A DNA stretch of 64,000 bases from Paraburkholderia fynbosensis (GTDB lineage: Bacteria > Pseudomonadota > Gammaproteobacteria > Burkholderiales > Burkholderiaceae): the NCBI RefSeq assembly GCF_902859935.1, contig NZ_CADIKI010000009.1, forward strand, positions 124,001 to 188,000, read 5' to 3'. Below the pieces are notes generated by a model. The model worked only from the letters and a program-made list of their open reading frames with translations, did not search any database and was not told where the DNA came from. Positions 8,376 to 16,654 of the stretch are shown here, piece by piece; within the stretch, counting starts at the first letter, position 1, and each line of letters opens with the position of its first letter. The position numbers were made by a program, and so were the translations under genes.

Positions 8376-8912
8376 TTGACGGACCCCGCCAATACCGCCC
8401 CGCCGTCCGGGGCGCAGATCGATCCCGACCTGCTCGCACTCGCCCAGGAGGTCTTCGACCTCGCGCGGCGCGGCGATGCATCGATGCTCGCCGCAGTGCT
8501 CGAAAAAGGCGTGCCGCCCAATCTGCGTAACGACAAGGGCGACAGTCTCGTGATGCTCGCGAGCTACCACGGTCACGCGGATGCGGTGCGCGTGCTGCTC
8601 GAACGCGGCGCCGATCCGAATCTGCGCAACGATAACGGCCAAACGCCGATCGCCGGTGCCGCGTTCAAGGGCTTCGACAAGGTGATCGAGACGTTGCTCG
8701 CGCACGGCGCGGACGTCGAAGGCGCGTCGCCGGACGGCCGCACCGCGTTGATGGTGGCCGCGATGTTCAACCGCACCGCGATCGTGGACTTGCTGATTGC
8801 GCACGGCGCGAACCCGAATGCTCACGATGCGAACGGCGTAAAGGCCAGCGACGCGGCCGCGCGCATGGGAGCCGGCGATGCGCAAGCGCGCCTGAAGGCG
8901 TTGGGCGCCTGA
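8376..8912 (+). CDS. Ankyrin repeat protein
   Basis: The protein has 178 residues. After an acidic N-terminal part it has four ankyrin-like repeats from about residue 30, each with the pattern G-x-T/S-x-L-x-x-A (GDSLVMLASYHGHADAVRVLLERGADPN, NGQTPIAGAAFKG, DGRTALMVAAMFN, then ANGVKASDAAARMG). Ankyrin repeats bind proteins; single small ones like this often pair with catalases or stress enzymes, but none is adjacent. The start is TTG at 8376, chosen because AAGGAG lies 7 bp upstream and no ATG fits. It has no signal peptide. Confidence 0.85.
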   Translation: MTDPANTAPPSGAQIDPDLLALAQEVFDLARRGDASMLAAVLEKGVPPNLRNDKGDSLVMLASYHGHADAVRVLLERGADPNLRNDNGQTPIAGAAFKGFDKVIETLLAHGADVEGASPDGRTALMVAAMFNRTAIVDLLIAHGANPNAHDANGVKASDAAARMGAGDAQARLKALGA

Positions 8913-9018
8913 GGCGCTGCGTTCTGCGTGTCTGCGCGTCGGTTTGCCTCTCGGTCTGCGTGCGCGCCGCCCGCAGGTCCGTGTCTCTGATGGCGAGGCT
9001 CGCGCTGCGCCCAACCGC

Positions 9019-9711
9019 CTACCCCTGCTCGCCCATCAACGCATCGACGTCGAAATCGGCCAGCTCACCAATCCGCTCGATGCTCACATCCGCGGGCGGA
9101 TTGCTTGCAATCTCCTTCGGATCGAAAGCATAGTGCCCTTGGCGTGGAAAGACCGTTGTCAGCTTTCCTCCCCAGGCCTTCTTCATGGCCGTGAGAATCC
9201 GCAGCTTGTCGTCGATCATCACGTAATGGCGCGCCGGGTAGCATTCCATCACCTGATCGAGCATCAGTTCCTTGTGGATGTAAATGAGCACGCGTCCCTC
9301 GACTTCGTCCCACAAACCCGAACGCGCAATCTTGCGCGGCTGGAACACCACGTCGCCGTCGGAGAGAATCACCGTGGGGCCGCGCGTGCCCAGATGCCGT
9401 AGCGCATCCAGCGCACCCGGATACAGCCGGTTCGCAAACGGATACCCGATCAGGAACGACGCCATCAACAGCAGCCGCGTGTCGCGCGGATGCTCCAGCC
9501 GGTAACGCTGCAGCGCGCCCAGGTAATCGGCATAGCCCAGTTCTGCGCGCAGGTCCTCGAAGATCTCCCAGTAGCGTGTGCTGTTCTCCGCGCCGAATTC
9601 CCGGGTCATATGCGCGCGCAAATCCGCCAGCACGTGATCGTTGTCGAGCAGGGTGTTGTCGCAGTCGAACAGAAACACGACGTCGTGCGGCGTAGAGGGG
9701 GTGGCTGGCAT
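9019..9711 (-). CDS. HAD-superfamily hydrolase
   Basis: The protein has 230 residues. Motif I is FDCDNTLLDND near the N-terminus, with the nucleophile and acid/base aspartates. Motif II is the T/S of VILSDGD, motif III a lysine around the mid-region, and motif IV MIDDK. The cap between motif I and II is helical (RYWEIFEDLRAELGYADYLGALQRYRLEH). The family removes phosphate from small metabolites; the substrate cannot be told. It lies 71 bp downstream of the 6-phosphogluconate dehydrogenase gene on the same strand, so a shared transcript is plausible. Confidence 0.85.
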   Translation of the reverse strand: MPATPSTPHDVVFLFDCDNTLLDNDHVLADLRAHMTREFGAENSTRYWEIFEDLRAELGYADYLGALQRYRLEHPRDTRLLLMASFLIGYPFANRLYPGALDALRHLGTRGPTVILSDGDVVFQPRKIARSGLWDEVEGRVLIYIHKELMLDQVMECYPARHYVMIDDKLRILTAMKKAWGGKLTTVFPRQGHYAFDPKEIASNPPADVSIERIGELADFDVDALMGEQG

Positions 9712-9782
9712 CGCGGGGTCCTTGGCTGAAAGTGGGAGCGCTTCGGTAACGGTTGCAGTGAACTCTTCGGTGGGCGGCCCAC

Positions 9783-10823
9783 TCAGCCCTTTGGCGCACT
9801 GCCCGGCTCGGCCGTTTTTTCGACGTGGCCGCCGAAATCATGCCGCATCGCCGATAGCACGCGGTTCGCGAAGTCCGCTTCGCCGCGCGAACTGAAGCGC
9901 GCGAACAACGCCGCGCTGAGCACCGGCGTGGGCACGCCTTCGTCGATCGCGGCCGCCACCGTCCAGCGGCCCTCACCCGAATCGGAGACGCGGCCGGTGT
10001 AGTTCTGCAGATCGGCGTCGCTGACGAGCGATCCCGCGATCAGGTCGAGCAGCCACGAGCCGATCACGCTGCCGCGCCGCCAGACTTCAGTGACCTCGGC
10101 GAGATTCAGATCGTATTGGTACAGCTCGGGACGGCGCAGCGGCGAGGTTTCCGCGTCGGCTTCGCGCGCGTGCTTGCCGGCGTCGGCGTGGCGCAGAATG
10201 TTCAGGCCTTCCGCATAGGCGGCCATGATTCCGTATTCGATGCCGTTGTGGACCATCTTCACGAAGTGCCCCGCGCCTTGCGGTCCGCAATGCAGGAAGC
10301 CCTGGTCGGCAGTGCTCCCGCTCGTCGCGGTGCGGCCCGGAGTGGGCGGCGCCGCGGCGGCGCCCGGCGCGAGCGCCGCGAAAATCGGTTCGAGCCGCTT
10401 CACGACCTCAGGCTCGCCGCCGATCATCAGGCAGTAGCCACGCTCGCGGCCCGCGACGCCGCCGCTCGTGCCGACGTCCACATAGTGAAGCTGGCGTGCG
10501 CCGAGTTCGTTGGCGCGGCGGATGTCGTCGTGATAGTAGGAGTTGCCGCCGTCGATCACGACGTCGCCGGGTTCCAGCAAGGGCACGAGTTTTTCGAGCG
10601 TCGCGTCGACGACGGCGGCCGGCACCATCAGCCACACGGCGCGCGGCTTCTCGAGTTGCGCGACGAGGTCCTGCAGCGACGCCGCGCCCGCCACCCCTTC
10701 CTGCTTCAGCCGGTCCACCGCCGCGGACTGCACGTCGTAGGCGATGCATTGCTGACCACCTTTGGTCAGGCGTCGCACCATGTCGGCGCCCATGCGCCCT
10801 AATCCAATCATGCCTAGCTGCAT
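9783..10823 (-). CDS. gnd: 6-phosphogluconate dehydrogenase, NAD-dependent decarboxylating type
   Basis: The protein has 346 residues. The N-terminal Rossmann motif is GMIGLGRMGADMVRRL, the substrate loop is DGGNSYYHDD, and the active-site helix HFVKMVHNGIEYG has Lys189 and the N-G-I-E-Y motif. The short length marks the GndA-like NAD-type rather than the 470-residue NADP-type. It oxidises and decarboxylates 6-phosphogluconate to ribulose 5-phosphate. Between about residues 153 and 174 an Ala/Pro/Gly/Thr-rich insert (GAAAAPPTPGRTATSG) interrupts the junction between domains. The ATG at 10823 is the family start; the frame is open to 11051 but that part is repetitive. Confidence 0.92.
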   Translation of the reverse strand: MQLGMIGLGRMGADMVRRLTKGGQQCIAYDVQSAAVDRLKQEGVAGAASLQDLVAQLEKPRAVWLMVPAAVVDATLEKLVPLLEPGDVVIDGGNSYYHDDIRRANELGARQLHYVDVGTSGGVAGRERGYCLMIGGEPEVVKRLEPIFAALAPGAAAAPPTPGRTATSGSTADQGFLHCGPQGAGHFVKMVHNGIEYGIMAAYAEGLNILRHADAGKHAREADAETSPLRRPELYQYDLNLAEVTEVWRRGSVIGSWLLDLIAGSLVSDADLQNYTGRVSDSGEGRWTVAAAIDEGVPTPVLSAALFARFSSRGEADFANRVLSAMRHDFGGHVEKTAEPGSAPKG

Positions 10824-11274
10824 ATCTCGCTCCGGAAGGTGGCTCGTTGCACTGCCCGATGTCGGTTCGGCGTGTTGCGGCGATGCGGTTGTTGCGCCGG
10901 GTGTTATGCCGGTGGCGGCTCTGGTGGTTGCTTCGTCGTGACCGGGTTGTTGCCGGGTTGTTGCCTCGGTGATGAATTCAACGGCGAACTCAACGGCGAA
11001 CTCAGCCGCGAATTGAGCGGTGAAGCAGGCGGCATCGCATGGCCCACGCAAACCACTTTAGTCGCGTCGATGCAAGAATGCAGGACACACCATAGCCGTC
11101 TGGTTCATTCCGGCATGCGCAATGCGCATCGCCGCGCGCGTCAAAAGACGATACGCCTCTATGCAGAGACGTGGCGTGACGTAAAGTTCCTCGCGTGTGT
11201 GTTATGCACGTATATATGCCTGGCGGGCACCTCCGCGGCTGCCGATGTGCCGCAGCGCGTTCGCGTGCTTCAGC
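10824..11274. other. 451-bp region upstream of 6-phosphogluconate dehydrogenase
   Basis: The region separates the dehydrogenase start from the stop of the MFS gene, both on the minus strand. It holds a 12-bp tandem repeat (10974-11021) and a doubled CCGGGTTGTTG (10942-10963). No convincing gene is seen on either strand; apparent frames owe their length to the repeats. Confidence 0.5.
10974..11021. repeat. Four imperfect tandem 12-bp repeats
   Basis: Units GAATTCAACGGC, GAACTCAACGGC, GAACTCAGCCGC and GAATTGAGCGGT follow one another without gaps, with drift from left to right. They lie 150-200 bp upstream of the 6-phosphogluconate dehydrogenase start. Because 12 is a multiple of 3, the repeats keep frames open on both strands and create false N-terminal extensions. 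Confidence 0.7.
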
Positions 11275-12621
11275 TCACTCGCCACGCGCCGTCACTCGTT
11301 GACGCCGCTTCGCCTGCAGCTTGGCATACAGCTCGCGCGCGAAGCGCTTCACCGCACGCCACATCAGCGGATAACGATACCCGGGCACCGCGAACAGCAC
11401 CAAGGCACACAGCGCCAGCAAGCCGCAGAACAGAAACGTGCCGCGATAGCTGAACGCCTGCACCAGCAGGCCCGACAACACGCCCGACAGAATCGAGCCG
11501 ACCCGCGCCGCGTTGAAGAACAGCGCGGTGGCGCGCCCGGGCGAGTGCGGCATCAGATCCTGCACATAGGTCATGCCGAGACACGACGTCACGGCGACCA
11601 CGAACGCATTGAGCATCTGCATCGGGATCAGCACGTTGACGTTGCCCGCCAGCGACATCCCGACGAAATACACCGCATGCACCGCCGCGCACGCGGCAAG
11701 CCAGTTCGGCTTGTGCAGCGCCGACGACTTCGCGCCGAGCGCAAGCATCATCGGAATTTCCATCAGCGCGCCGAGGCCGAGCATCACCGATACGTCCAGA
11801 TGCGAGCCGTTCAGGCCATGCACGATGTAGAGCGGCAGCACGATCATCGTCGCGTTCGCGGCGAGGCCGAGCAGCGTGAGCGCGGCCACCGCGCGGCCGA
11901 TGTCGTTGGCCGATGCGACGCCGGGCAGGTCTTCGTGCGCGTCTTCGCCCGGCGCGGTCAGCGGCGGCACCGTGATCGACGCCGACGGCTCGGACGCCGT
12001 GTCCTCCACCGTGTGGTCGCCCAGATGACCTTGCGGCTCGCGCATCCGCCAGACGATGAATGCGCAGGTCGCGAAGCTCGCCGCCGCGAACAGAAAGAGT
12101 CCATAAAAGCTGGTGGCCGCGAGCACCAATGCGCCCACCGATGGCCCGAACACCCACGCCGCCGACAGGATGGTCCGCAACGTCGCGCTCGCGAACACGC
12201 GCTCGCCGGGGTCCGGCACCGGCAGCGCCGCGCGGCTGAACGCGAACACCATCGAGATGGCCGAGCCGCCCGCGCCGATGAAGACGATGCCGACCAGCAG
12301 CAGCAGCCGGTAATCGCGCACCACGCACAGGCACACATAGCCGAGCGCGGCCGCCACCAGCGCCGCCAGCAGCAAAGGCCGATGCTGTCCGCTCTTATCG
12401 GTCCAACGGCCGGCGAGCGTGCTGGCGAGCACCCCGCTCGCGGCAATCAGCGTCATGAAGACGCCGAGCCTGAACGGCGTCATGCCGGCGCGCTCGACGC
12501 CGAACAGCGATAGATACGGAGCGGTGAATGACATCGCCACACCGAGCATGAGGGTGGCGGCGGCCAGCGGCTTGAAGCCAGGGATACGCAGCAGGTCGAA
12601 AAAACGCGAAGTTTTCAACAC
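11275..12621 (-). CDS. MFS transporter, sugar-efflux-like
   Basis: The protein has 448 residues with 12 predicted membrane spans in two groups of six, split by a hydrophilic loop (about residues 208-245, rich in Glu/Asp/Ser/Pro). The loop after TM2 carries AGRWTDKSGQHRP, the MFS signature region between helices 2 and 3. The overall pattern (YLSLFGVERAGMTPFRLGVFMTLIAASGV) resembles the SetA/SetB sugar efflux group. Substrate and direction are unproven. The gene is monocistronic as far as can be seen. Confidence 0.8.
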   Translation of the reverse strand: MLKTSRFFDLLRIPGFKPLAAATLMLGVAMSFTAPYLSLFGVERAGMTPFRLGVFMTLIAASGVLASTLAGRWTDKSGQHRPLLLAALVAAALGYVCLCVVRDYRLLLLVGIVFIGAGGSAISMVFAFSRAALPVPDPGERVFASATLRTILSAAWVFGPSVGALVLAATSFYGLFLFAAASFATCAFIVWRMREPQGHLGDHTVEDTASEPSASITVPPLTAPGEDAHEDLPGVASANDIGRAVAALTLLGLAANATMIVLPLYIVHGLNGSHLDVSVMLGLGALMEIPMMLALGAKSSALHKPNWLAACAAVHAVYFVGMSLAGNVNVLIPMQMLNAFVVAVTSCLGMTYVQDLMPHSPGRATALFFNAARVGSILSGVLSGLLVQAFSYRGTFLFCGLLALCALVLFAVPGYRYPLMWRAVKRFARELYAKLQAKRRQRVTARGE

Positions 12622-12812
12622 GAGGGCGGTGGATCAGATGGAGCGAGCCGGGTCGGCGCAACGTGCGCCGTAAGTTCGGGGCCGGAACGACCGGGGCATT
12701 ATCGACCTAGCTGGCGGGCGCGTAAACCCGCGCTGCGCCGTCCCACATGCATGTTGCACCGCGTCGTTAGAACGATGGCGGCGCGTTGACGACCGACTGT
12801 GCACGCTCGCCG

Positions 12813-13334
12813 CTACTTGCCGTCGGTTGCGCGCATTTGCTGCGCTTGCGCCTTGTAGTCGTAGGTCGGATAAAACTCGGTGCGATAGCCGCCCCACGCG
12901 GTCAACTCGATCGCACGGTTGACTTCGCGCAGCCGGCTCGCGGGCACGCGCAGCGTGACCACCTGGCCGATGCCCATCATCACGTACCACGACACGACTT
13001 CGATGCCCGGCGGCGGAAAGGTCTTGAAGAAGCCTTGCGCGCGGAGCTGGTCGTTGATCTTCGGCAGCGGTTTGGATTCGTCGTGGCGCAGAAAGATGGT
13101 GAGCAGAAAGGTATCGTCGGCAGCGGATGTCGACGATGCGGCCGAGGGGCCTGGAGCGCCCGCTATGGCGGGCGTGTCAGATGCGCCGGCCGCAGGCGCA
13201 GCGGCGGACTGCGCGCCGCACGCCAACGGCGCGGCGGCGAGCGACACCGCCAGCGCCACGCACAGCGCGCCCCGGCGAAACCTCCTGACGCTTCCGATCG
13301 ATCTGCTTACTGTGGTTGAAAATGCAACGTGCAT
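12813..13334 (-). CDS. Secreted protein of unknown function
   Basis: The protein has 173 residues. A basic N-terminus (RSIGSVRRFRRG) and a hydrophobic stretch (ALCVALAVSLAAAPLA) ending in CGAQSA predict a Sec signal peptide. An Ala/Ser/Pro-rich linker follows, then a compact domain: DDTFLLTIFLRHDESKPLPKINDQLRAQGFFKTFPPPGIEVVSWYVMMGIGQVVTLRVP. This second half looks like a conserved periplasmic domain of Burkholderiaceae, but no function is known to me. The start could also be at a later Met or Val near the signal peptide. Confidence 0.65.
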   Translation of the reverse strand: MHVAFSTTVSRSIGSVRRFRRGALCVALAVSLAAAPLACGAQSAAAPAAGASDTPAIAGAPGPSAASSTSAADDTFLLTIFLRHDESKPLPKINDQLRAQGFFKTFPPPGIEVVSWYVMMGIGQVVTLRVPASRLREVNRAIELTAWGGYRTEFYPTYDYKAQAQQMRATDGK

Positions 13335-13422
13335 GAAAAACCTCCCTGAGGTAATCCAATGAAATCACTTCGGCGACTCGCTGCGCATCGCGAAGTCATC
13401 GCCCCTTCGCCCCTTCGCCGCG

Positions 13423-13719
13423 TCATAGCACGACGTAGCCGCGCTTTTCAAGCGTCCAGCGATGCCACCGATTCCCATAAGCGCCACAGGCGACGGCGAA
13501 CAGAATCGACAGCACGAGTCCGGCCAGGTCGGCCGTTTCGCCCCATAAGCCCATGCCGAACAGGATCAGACTGACGCCCAGCATGACAAAGGCGGCAAAC
13601 CACATCTTCTTCGATAACGCCCAGATGAAACCCAGCAGACACGCGCCCCAACTGAAGCCGGTCGCGACCGCGACGGTGTCGTCCGTGGCCGGATGTTGCA
13701 GATAGATCCTTGCTCCCAT
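13423..13719 (-). CDS. DUF2628-type small membrane protein
   Basis: The protein has 98 residues with three hydrophobic segments: GFSWGACLLGFIWALSKKMW, FAAFVMLGVSLILFGMGLW and LAGLVLSILFAVACGAYGNRWHRWTL. The pattern F-x-W-x-A-x-L-x-x-x-W-x-L-x-K-K-M-W is typical of DUF2628 proteins, whose function is unknown. The ATG at 13719 has AAGGGAA immediately upstream and the frame beyond it is unlike a protein. It is followed 89 bp later by the secreted protein on the same strand. Confidence 0.75.
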   Translation of the reverse strand: MGARIYLQHPATDDTVAVATGFSWGACLLGFIWALSKKMWFAAFVMLGVSLILFGMGLWGETADLAGLVLSILFAVACGAYGNRWHRWTLEKRGYVVL

Positions 13720-13960
13720 TTCCCTTCCCAAACGCGATGACGCGCCGCCTCGTGACGGCGCAGGGAAGATGTTTAACACGTCAACGCGCCACACATGTGA
13801 ATTCGCGTGCAAACCGCGTGATCGGCCTGGCCGTTGCGGCGCCTGCGCGGCAAGCCGGCCTCGATGACGATCCCAGGCATTGCTGCTACTCTTGGTGAAT
13901 CCCCGCGCAGGGACCGCCGCACCGGTCAACGTCCCTGCACTGAACAGCATTGGAGCACGC

Positions 13961-14281
13961 ATGGCAACCCAGACAGCCTATTCATCCAAAGCCCCTTCGC
14001 GCGCCGAACTCGACGCGCTGCCGGGCGTCACCGTCGTCGAGTTCGGCACCGACTGGTGCGGTTACTGCCAGGGCGCACAGCCATCGATCGTCAAGGCGCT
14101 GGCGCCGCATGCCGGCCTTCGTCATCTGAAAATCGAAGATGGTCCGGGACGGCCCCTCGGCCGCTCGTTCAAGGTCAAGCTGTGGCCGACGTTGGTGGTC
14201 ATGCGTGACGGCGCCGAAGTCGCGCGCGTGGTTCGGCCAACCGGCGCGGCGGAAATCGAGAATGTATTGACGTCGATTTGA
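13961..14281 (+). CDS. Thioredoxin-fold protein with a WCGYC active site
   Basis: The protein has 106 residues. The redox motif W-C-G-Y-C is at Cys33/Cys36, after the strand VTVVEFGTD, and the cis-proline is in LWPTLVVMRDG. The dipeptide GY instead of GP suggests a redox potential different from a housekeeping thioredoxin. There is no signal peptide, so it acts in the cytoplasm. The ATG at 13961 is preceded by TGGAG; longer upstream frames lack similarity. Confidence 0.88.
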   Translation: MATQTAYSSKAPSRAELDALPGVTVVEFGTDWCGYCQGAQPSIVKALAPHAGLRHLKIEDGPGRPLGRSFKVKLWPTLVVMRDGAEVARVVRPTGAAEIENVLTSI

Positions 14282-14433
14282 AGCTGCGGGCAGCGTGTGA
14301 CCGGCGCTCGAGTTTGAGTTCGCGCCCACTTGTCTGATTCACGTATTTTCAGATTCACGCGCCCGCCACTGCACCGAAGCCGGAGCGCCTCAAGCGCTTC
14401 GCGCCGCCACACGAACCACCTCGCTCACCCATC

Positions 14434-14853
14434 ATGCGACAAGCGATCCATCATCTGAGCATCAAGGCCCGCACGCGCGGCCTCACCGAGTTCACCGACG
14501 AAGCGCGCCGCTTTGTCTCCGGCACAGGCATCCACACCGGGCTGCTGACGCTGTTTTGCCGCCATACGTCAGCGTCGCTGCTGATTCAGGAAAACGCCGA
14601 CCCTTCGGTGCAGCGCGATCTGGAGCGCTACTTCGCGAGCCTCGCGCCCGAGGACGCCGAGCGTTACGAACACGACGCCGAAGGCCTCGACGACATGCCG
14701 GCCCATCTGCGCACGGCGCTCACCCAGGTGCAACTGTCGGTGCCGGTCGAGTACGGACGCATGGTGCTCGGCACATGGCAGGGGCTGTATCTGTTCGAAC
14801 ATCGCCGGCAGACGCAGCATCGTGATGTCGTGCTGCATCTGCTGGGTGAGTGA
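14434..14853 (+). CDS. YjbQ family protein (UPF0047)
   Basis: The protein has 139 residues, the usual family length. Signatures are FCRHTSASLLIQENADPSVQRDL, HDAEGLDDMPAHLR and the C-terminal WQGLYLFEHRRQTQHRDVVL. Members are trimeric, and some have weak thiamine-phosphate-synthase activity; conserved His and Glu residues near the trimer centre suggest metal or phosphate binding. The physiological role is unknown. It lies alone between the thioredoxin and the esterase. Confidence 0.92.
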   Translation: MRQAIHHLSIKARTRGLTEFTDEARRFVSGTGIHTGLLTLFCRHTSASLLIQENADPSVQRDLERYFASLAPEDAERYEHDAEGLDDMPAHLRTALTQVQLSVPVEYGRMVLGTWQGLYLFEHRRQTQHRDVVLHLLGE

Positions 14854-14946
14854 ACCCGCGTGAATCGCAGGGCGAAGCGATCCAATCGCAATCGCCGTCA
14901 ACTAGCGGCAATCGCGAGTCGCCGCGTGAAAGCCAGACCTCCCTGC

Positions 14947-15969
14947 TTAGCTTGGCGCCCCACCGAACGCCTGCCGCTGCGTCAGCGACACGAACGCCTG
15001 CGCGTCGCGCGCCGCCTGCACCACCGCCGCCATCCCGAAGAACTCGTGCGTCGCGCCGCGATAGTTGCGGTACTCGACCGCCACGCCCGCGCTGTGCAGT
15101 TTCTGCGCGAGCTTCTCCCCATCGGAGCGCAGCGGATCGATGCCGGCGGTCACGATCGCCGTCGGCGGCAGGCCCGACAGATCGGTGCTGAGCACATCGA
15201 TCAGCGGACTCGTCAGATCGCTCTCGCTGTTGATCACGTTACGCACGAACCACAGCATCATCGGCTTGTTCAGCGGCCTTGCGTTGCGATTCTCCTCGTA
15301 GGAGATCGATACGATGTTGTTGCTCGCCACCGGATAGATCAGCGCCTGATGAAGCGGCATGCGTGTGCCCGTTTCGCGCGCGCGGATCGACACGTTGATC
15401 GCCAGATTGCCGCCCGCGCTCTCGCCCATGACCGCGATCCTGTCCGGCTCGCCGCCGAGACTCGCCGCATTGCCGAGCAGCCAGCGCCACGCGGCGAACG
15501 CATCGTCGTGCGCGGCCGGCAAGCGGTGCTCGGGCGCCTGGCGATAATGCGCGGACACGACGATGGCCTTGCTTTGCGCGGCCATCGCGCGCGGCGTGGC
15601 ATCGTAGGTATCGAGATCGGCGATCACCCAGCCGCCGCCGTGAAAATAGAGGATCAGCGGAAACGGTCCCGCGCCTTGCGGGGTGTACACGCGCGCCGGA
15701 TTCGTGCCGAGCGCACCGGGAATCTCGATGTCCGTCGTGCGCACTGCTTCGAGTTCCAGCGACGGCCTCGCGCTATACGCGGGATCGGTCAACAGCTTGC
15801 GCACGGCGTCGGCGGGCGTGGGCTGCTGCCTTGCTTCCTCGACCGAACATTCTTCGATCGGCTTCGGTTTGAGGCTCTTGAGCGCGTCGAGCACGGCTTT
15901 CATGTCGGGATCGGCGTGACCCGTGGGGTCCAGCCCGACCATACCTTTGATGGTGTCACCGAGTGTCAC
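14947..15969 (-). CDS. Alpha/beta hydrolase, hormone-sensitive-lipase family esterase
   Basis: The protein has 340 residues. The oxyanion-hole motif H-G-G-G-W is at about residues 110-114, the nucleophile elbow GESAG with Ser184, and the acid and base residues lie in GIDPLRSDGE and GATHEFFG. It hydrolyses carboxylic esters of short or medium chains in the cytoplasm (no signal peptide). The GTG at 15969 is chosen because CAGGAG sits 7 bp before it and it starts VTLGDTIKGM; an ATG at 16005 adds 12 residues without a ribosome site. The physiological substrate is unknown. Confidence 0.9.
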   Translation of the reverse strand: MTLGDTIKGMVGLDPTGHADPDMKAVLDALKSLKPKPIEECSVEEARQQPTPADAVRKLLTDPAYSARPSLELEAVRTTDIEIPGALGTNPARVYTPQGAGPFPLILYFHGGGWVIADLDTYDATPRAMAAQSKAIVVSAHYRQAPEHRLPAAHDDAFAAWRWLLGNAASLGGEPDRIAVMGESAGGNLAINVSIRARETGTRMPLHQALIYPVASNNIVSISYEENRNARPLNKPMMLWFVRNVINSESDLTSPLIDVLSTDLSGLPPTAIVTAGIDPLRSDGEKLAQKLHSAGVAVEYRNYRGATHEFFGMAAVVQAARDAQAFVSLTQRQAFGGAPS

Positions 15970-16224
15970 GGACAAGCTCCTGATGGCTAGAACGCACGAT
16001 CCCATCGGAGGCTTTGAAGGTTGCGCTCGACGCCGTGCATGTGAGCGATTTCAGCAAGCGCTATACCCGTCGGAACATGCCGCAGCGGCGCGGCAACGAG
16101 GCTCCGTCAGACCCGGCGCCATGCAAACAACCAGCAAAGGCGAAGAGCGCCTCGCACCTCGGGCAACGATCAGCCGCAACCGGCCACCGCACCGCAGGTA
16201 AGCGTCTTCGCCGCGCTGCCGGTT

Positions 16225-16515
16225 TTACTGCCCCTTCGTGTCGCTGCTGGCATCCGCGCCCGGCATGTTGGTCGAGTCGGTCGCCGGCTTGGTCGTCTTC
16301 GAATGCTTCATCTGATGCTTCTTCGAATGCGTGGTGGTGCCGGGCGCCTGCATGTCGCCGCCTTCGCGCGTGGTGCCGGCCGTGGTGCCGCCGCTCGGAT
16401 CGTTGCCCGCCGGGCCGCCACCGCCAGCGCCACCGCCACCGCCGCCTGCCTGGGCCATCGCGAGAGAGGAAGCGGCGAGCATCGTCGAAACGAGTAGTGC
16501 GTGTCTGATCTTCAT
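16225..16515 (-). CDS. Small secreted Gly-rich, Lys/His-tailed protein
   Basis: The protein has 96 residues. The signal peptide MKIRHALLVSTMLAASSLAMAQA is followed by a run of glycines, then a Thr/Gly segment and a tail rich in Lys, His, Ser and Thr (HSKKHQMKHSKTTK). Similar low-complexity periplasmic proteins occur widely in Burkholderiaceae without known function. The ATG at 16515 begins the signal peptide, with AGGAGAA upstream. A weaker match to a sigma-54 site lies about 80 bp upstream on the same strand. Confidence 0.65.
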   Translation of the reverse strand: MKIRHALLVSTMLAASSLAMAQAGGGGGGAGGGGPAGNDPSGGTTAGTTREGGDMQAPGTTTHSKKHQMKHSKTTKPATDSTNMPGADASSDTKGQ

Positions 16516-16590
16516 GACTGTTCTCCTGTCCGGAAAGTGAGTGGGCCGCGCCGGTTGCGCCAACCGATCCGCAGGCCTCGATTTCTTTCA

Positions 16591-16604
16591 GCAAGGGCTA
16601 TGCC
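16591..16604 (-). promoter_or_regulatory. Weak sigma-54-like -24/-12 site before the small secreted protein
   Basis: On the minus strand the sequence reads GGCAT-N5-TTGC followed by T, one mismatch from GGCAC-N5-TTGC, with the invariant GG and GC 10 bases apart. It points towards the secreted protein that starts at 16515. It could be chance; it is listed because stronger matches precede other small genes here. Confidence 0.25.
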
Positions 16605-16654
16605 GCAAGTCATGAGTCGTTTCGAACATGCCGCGCGCGGCGCGGCGCGAGCGC

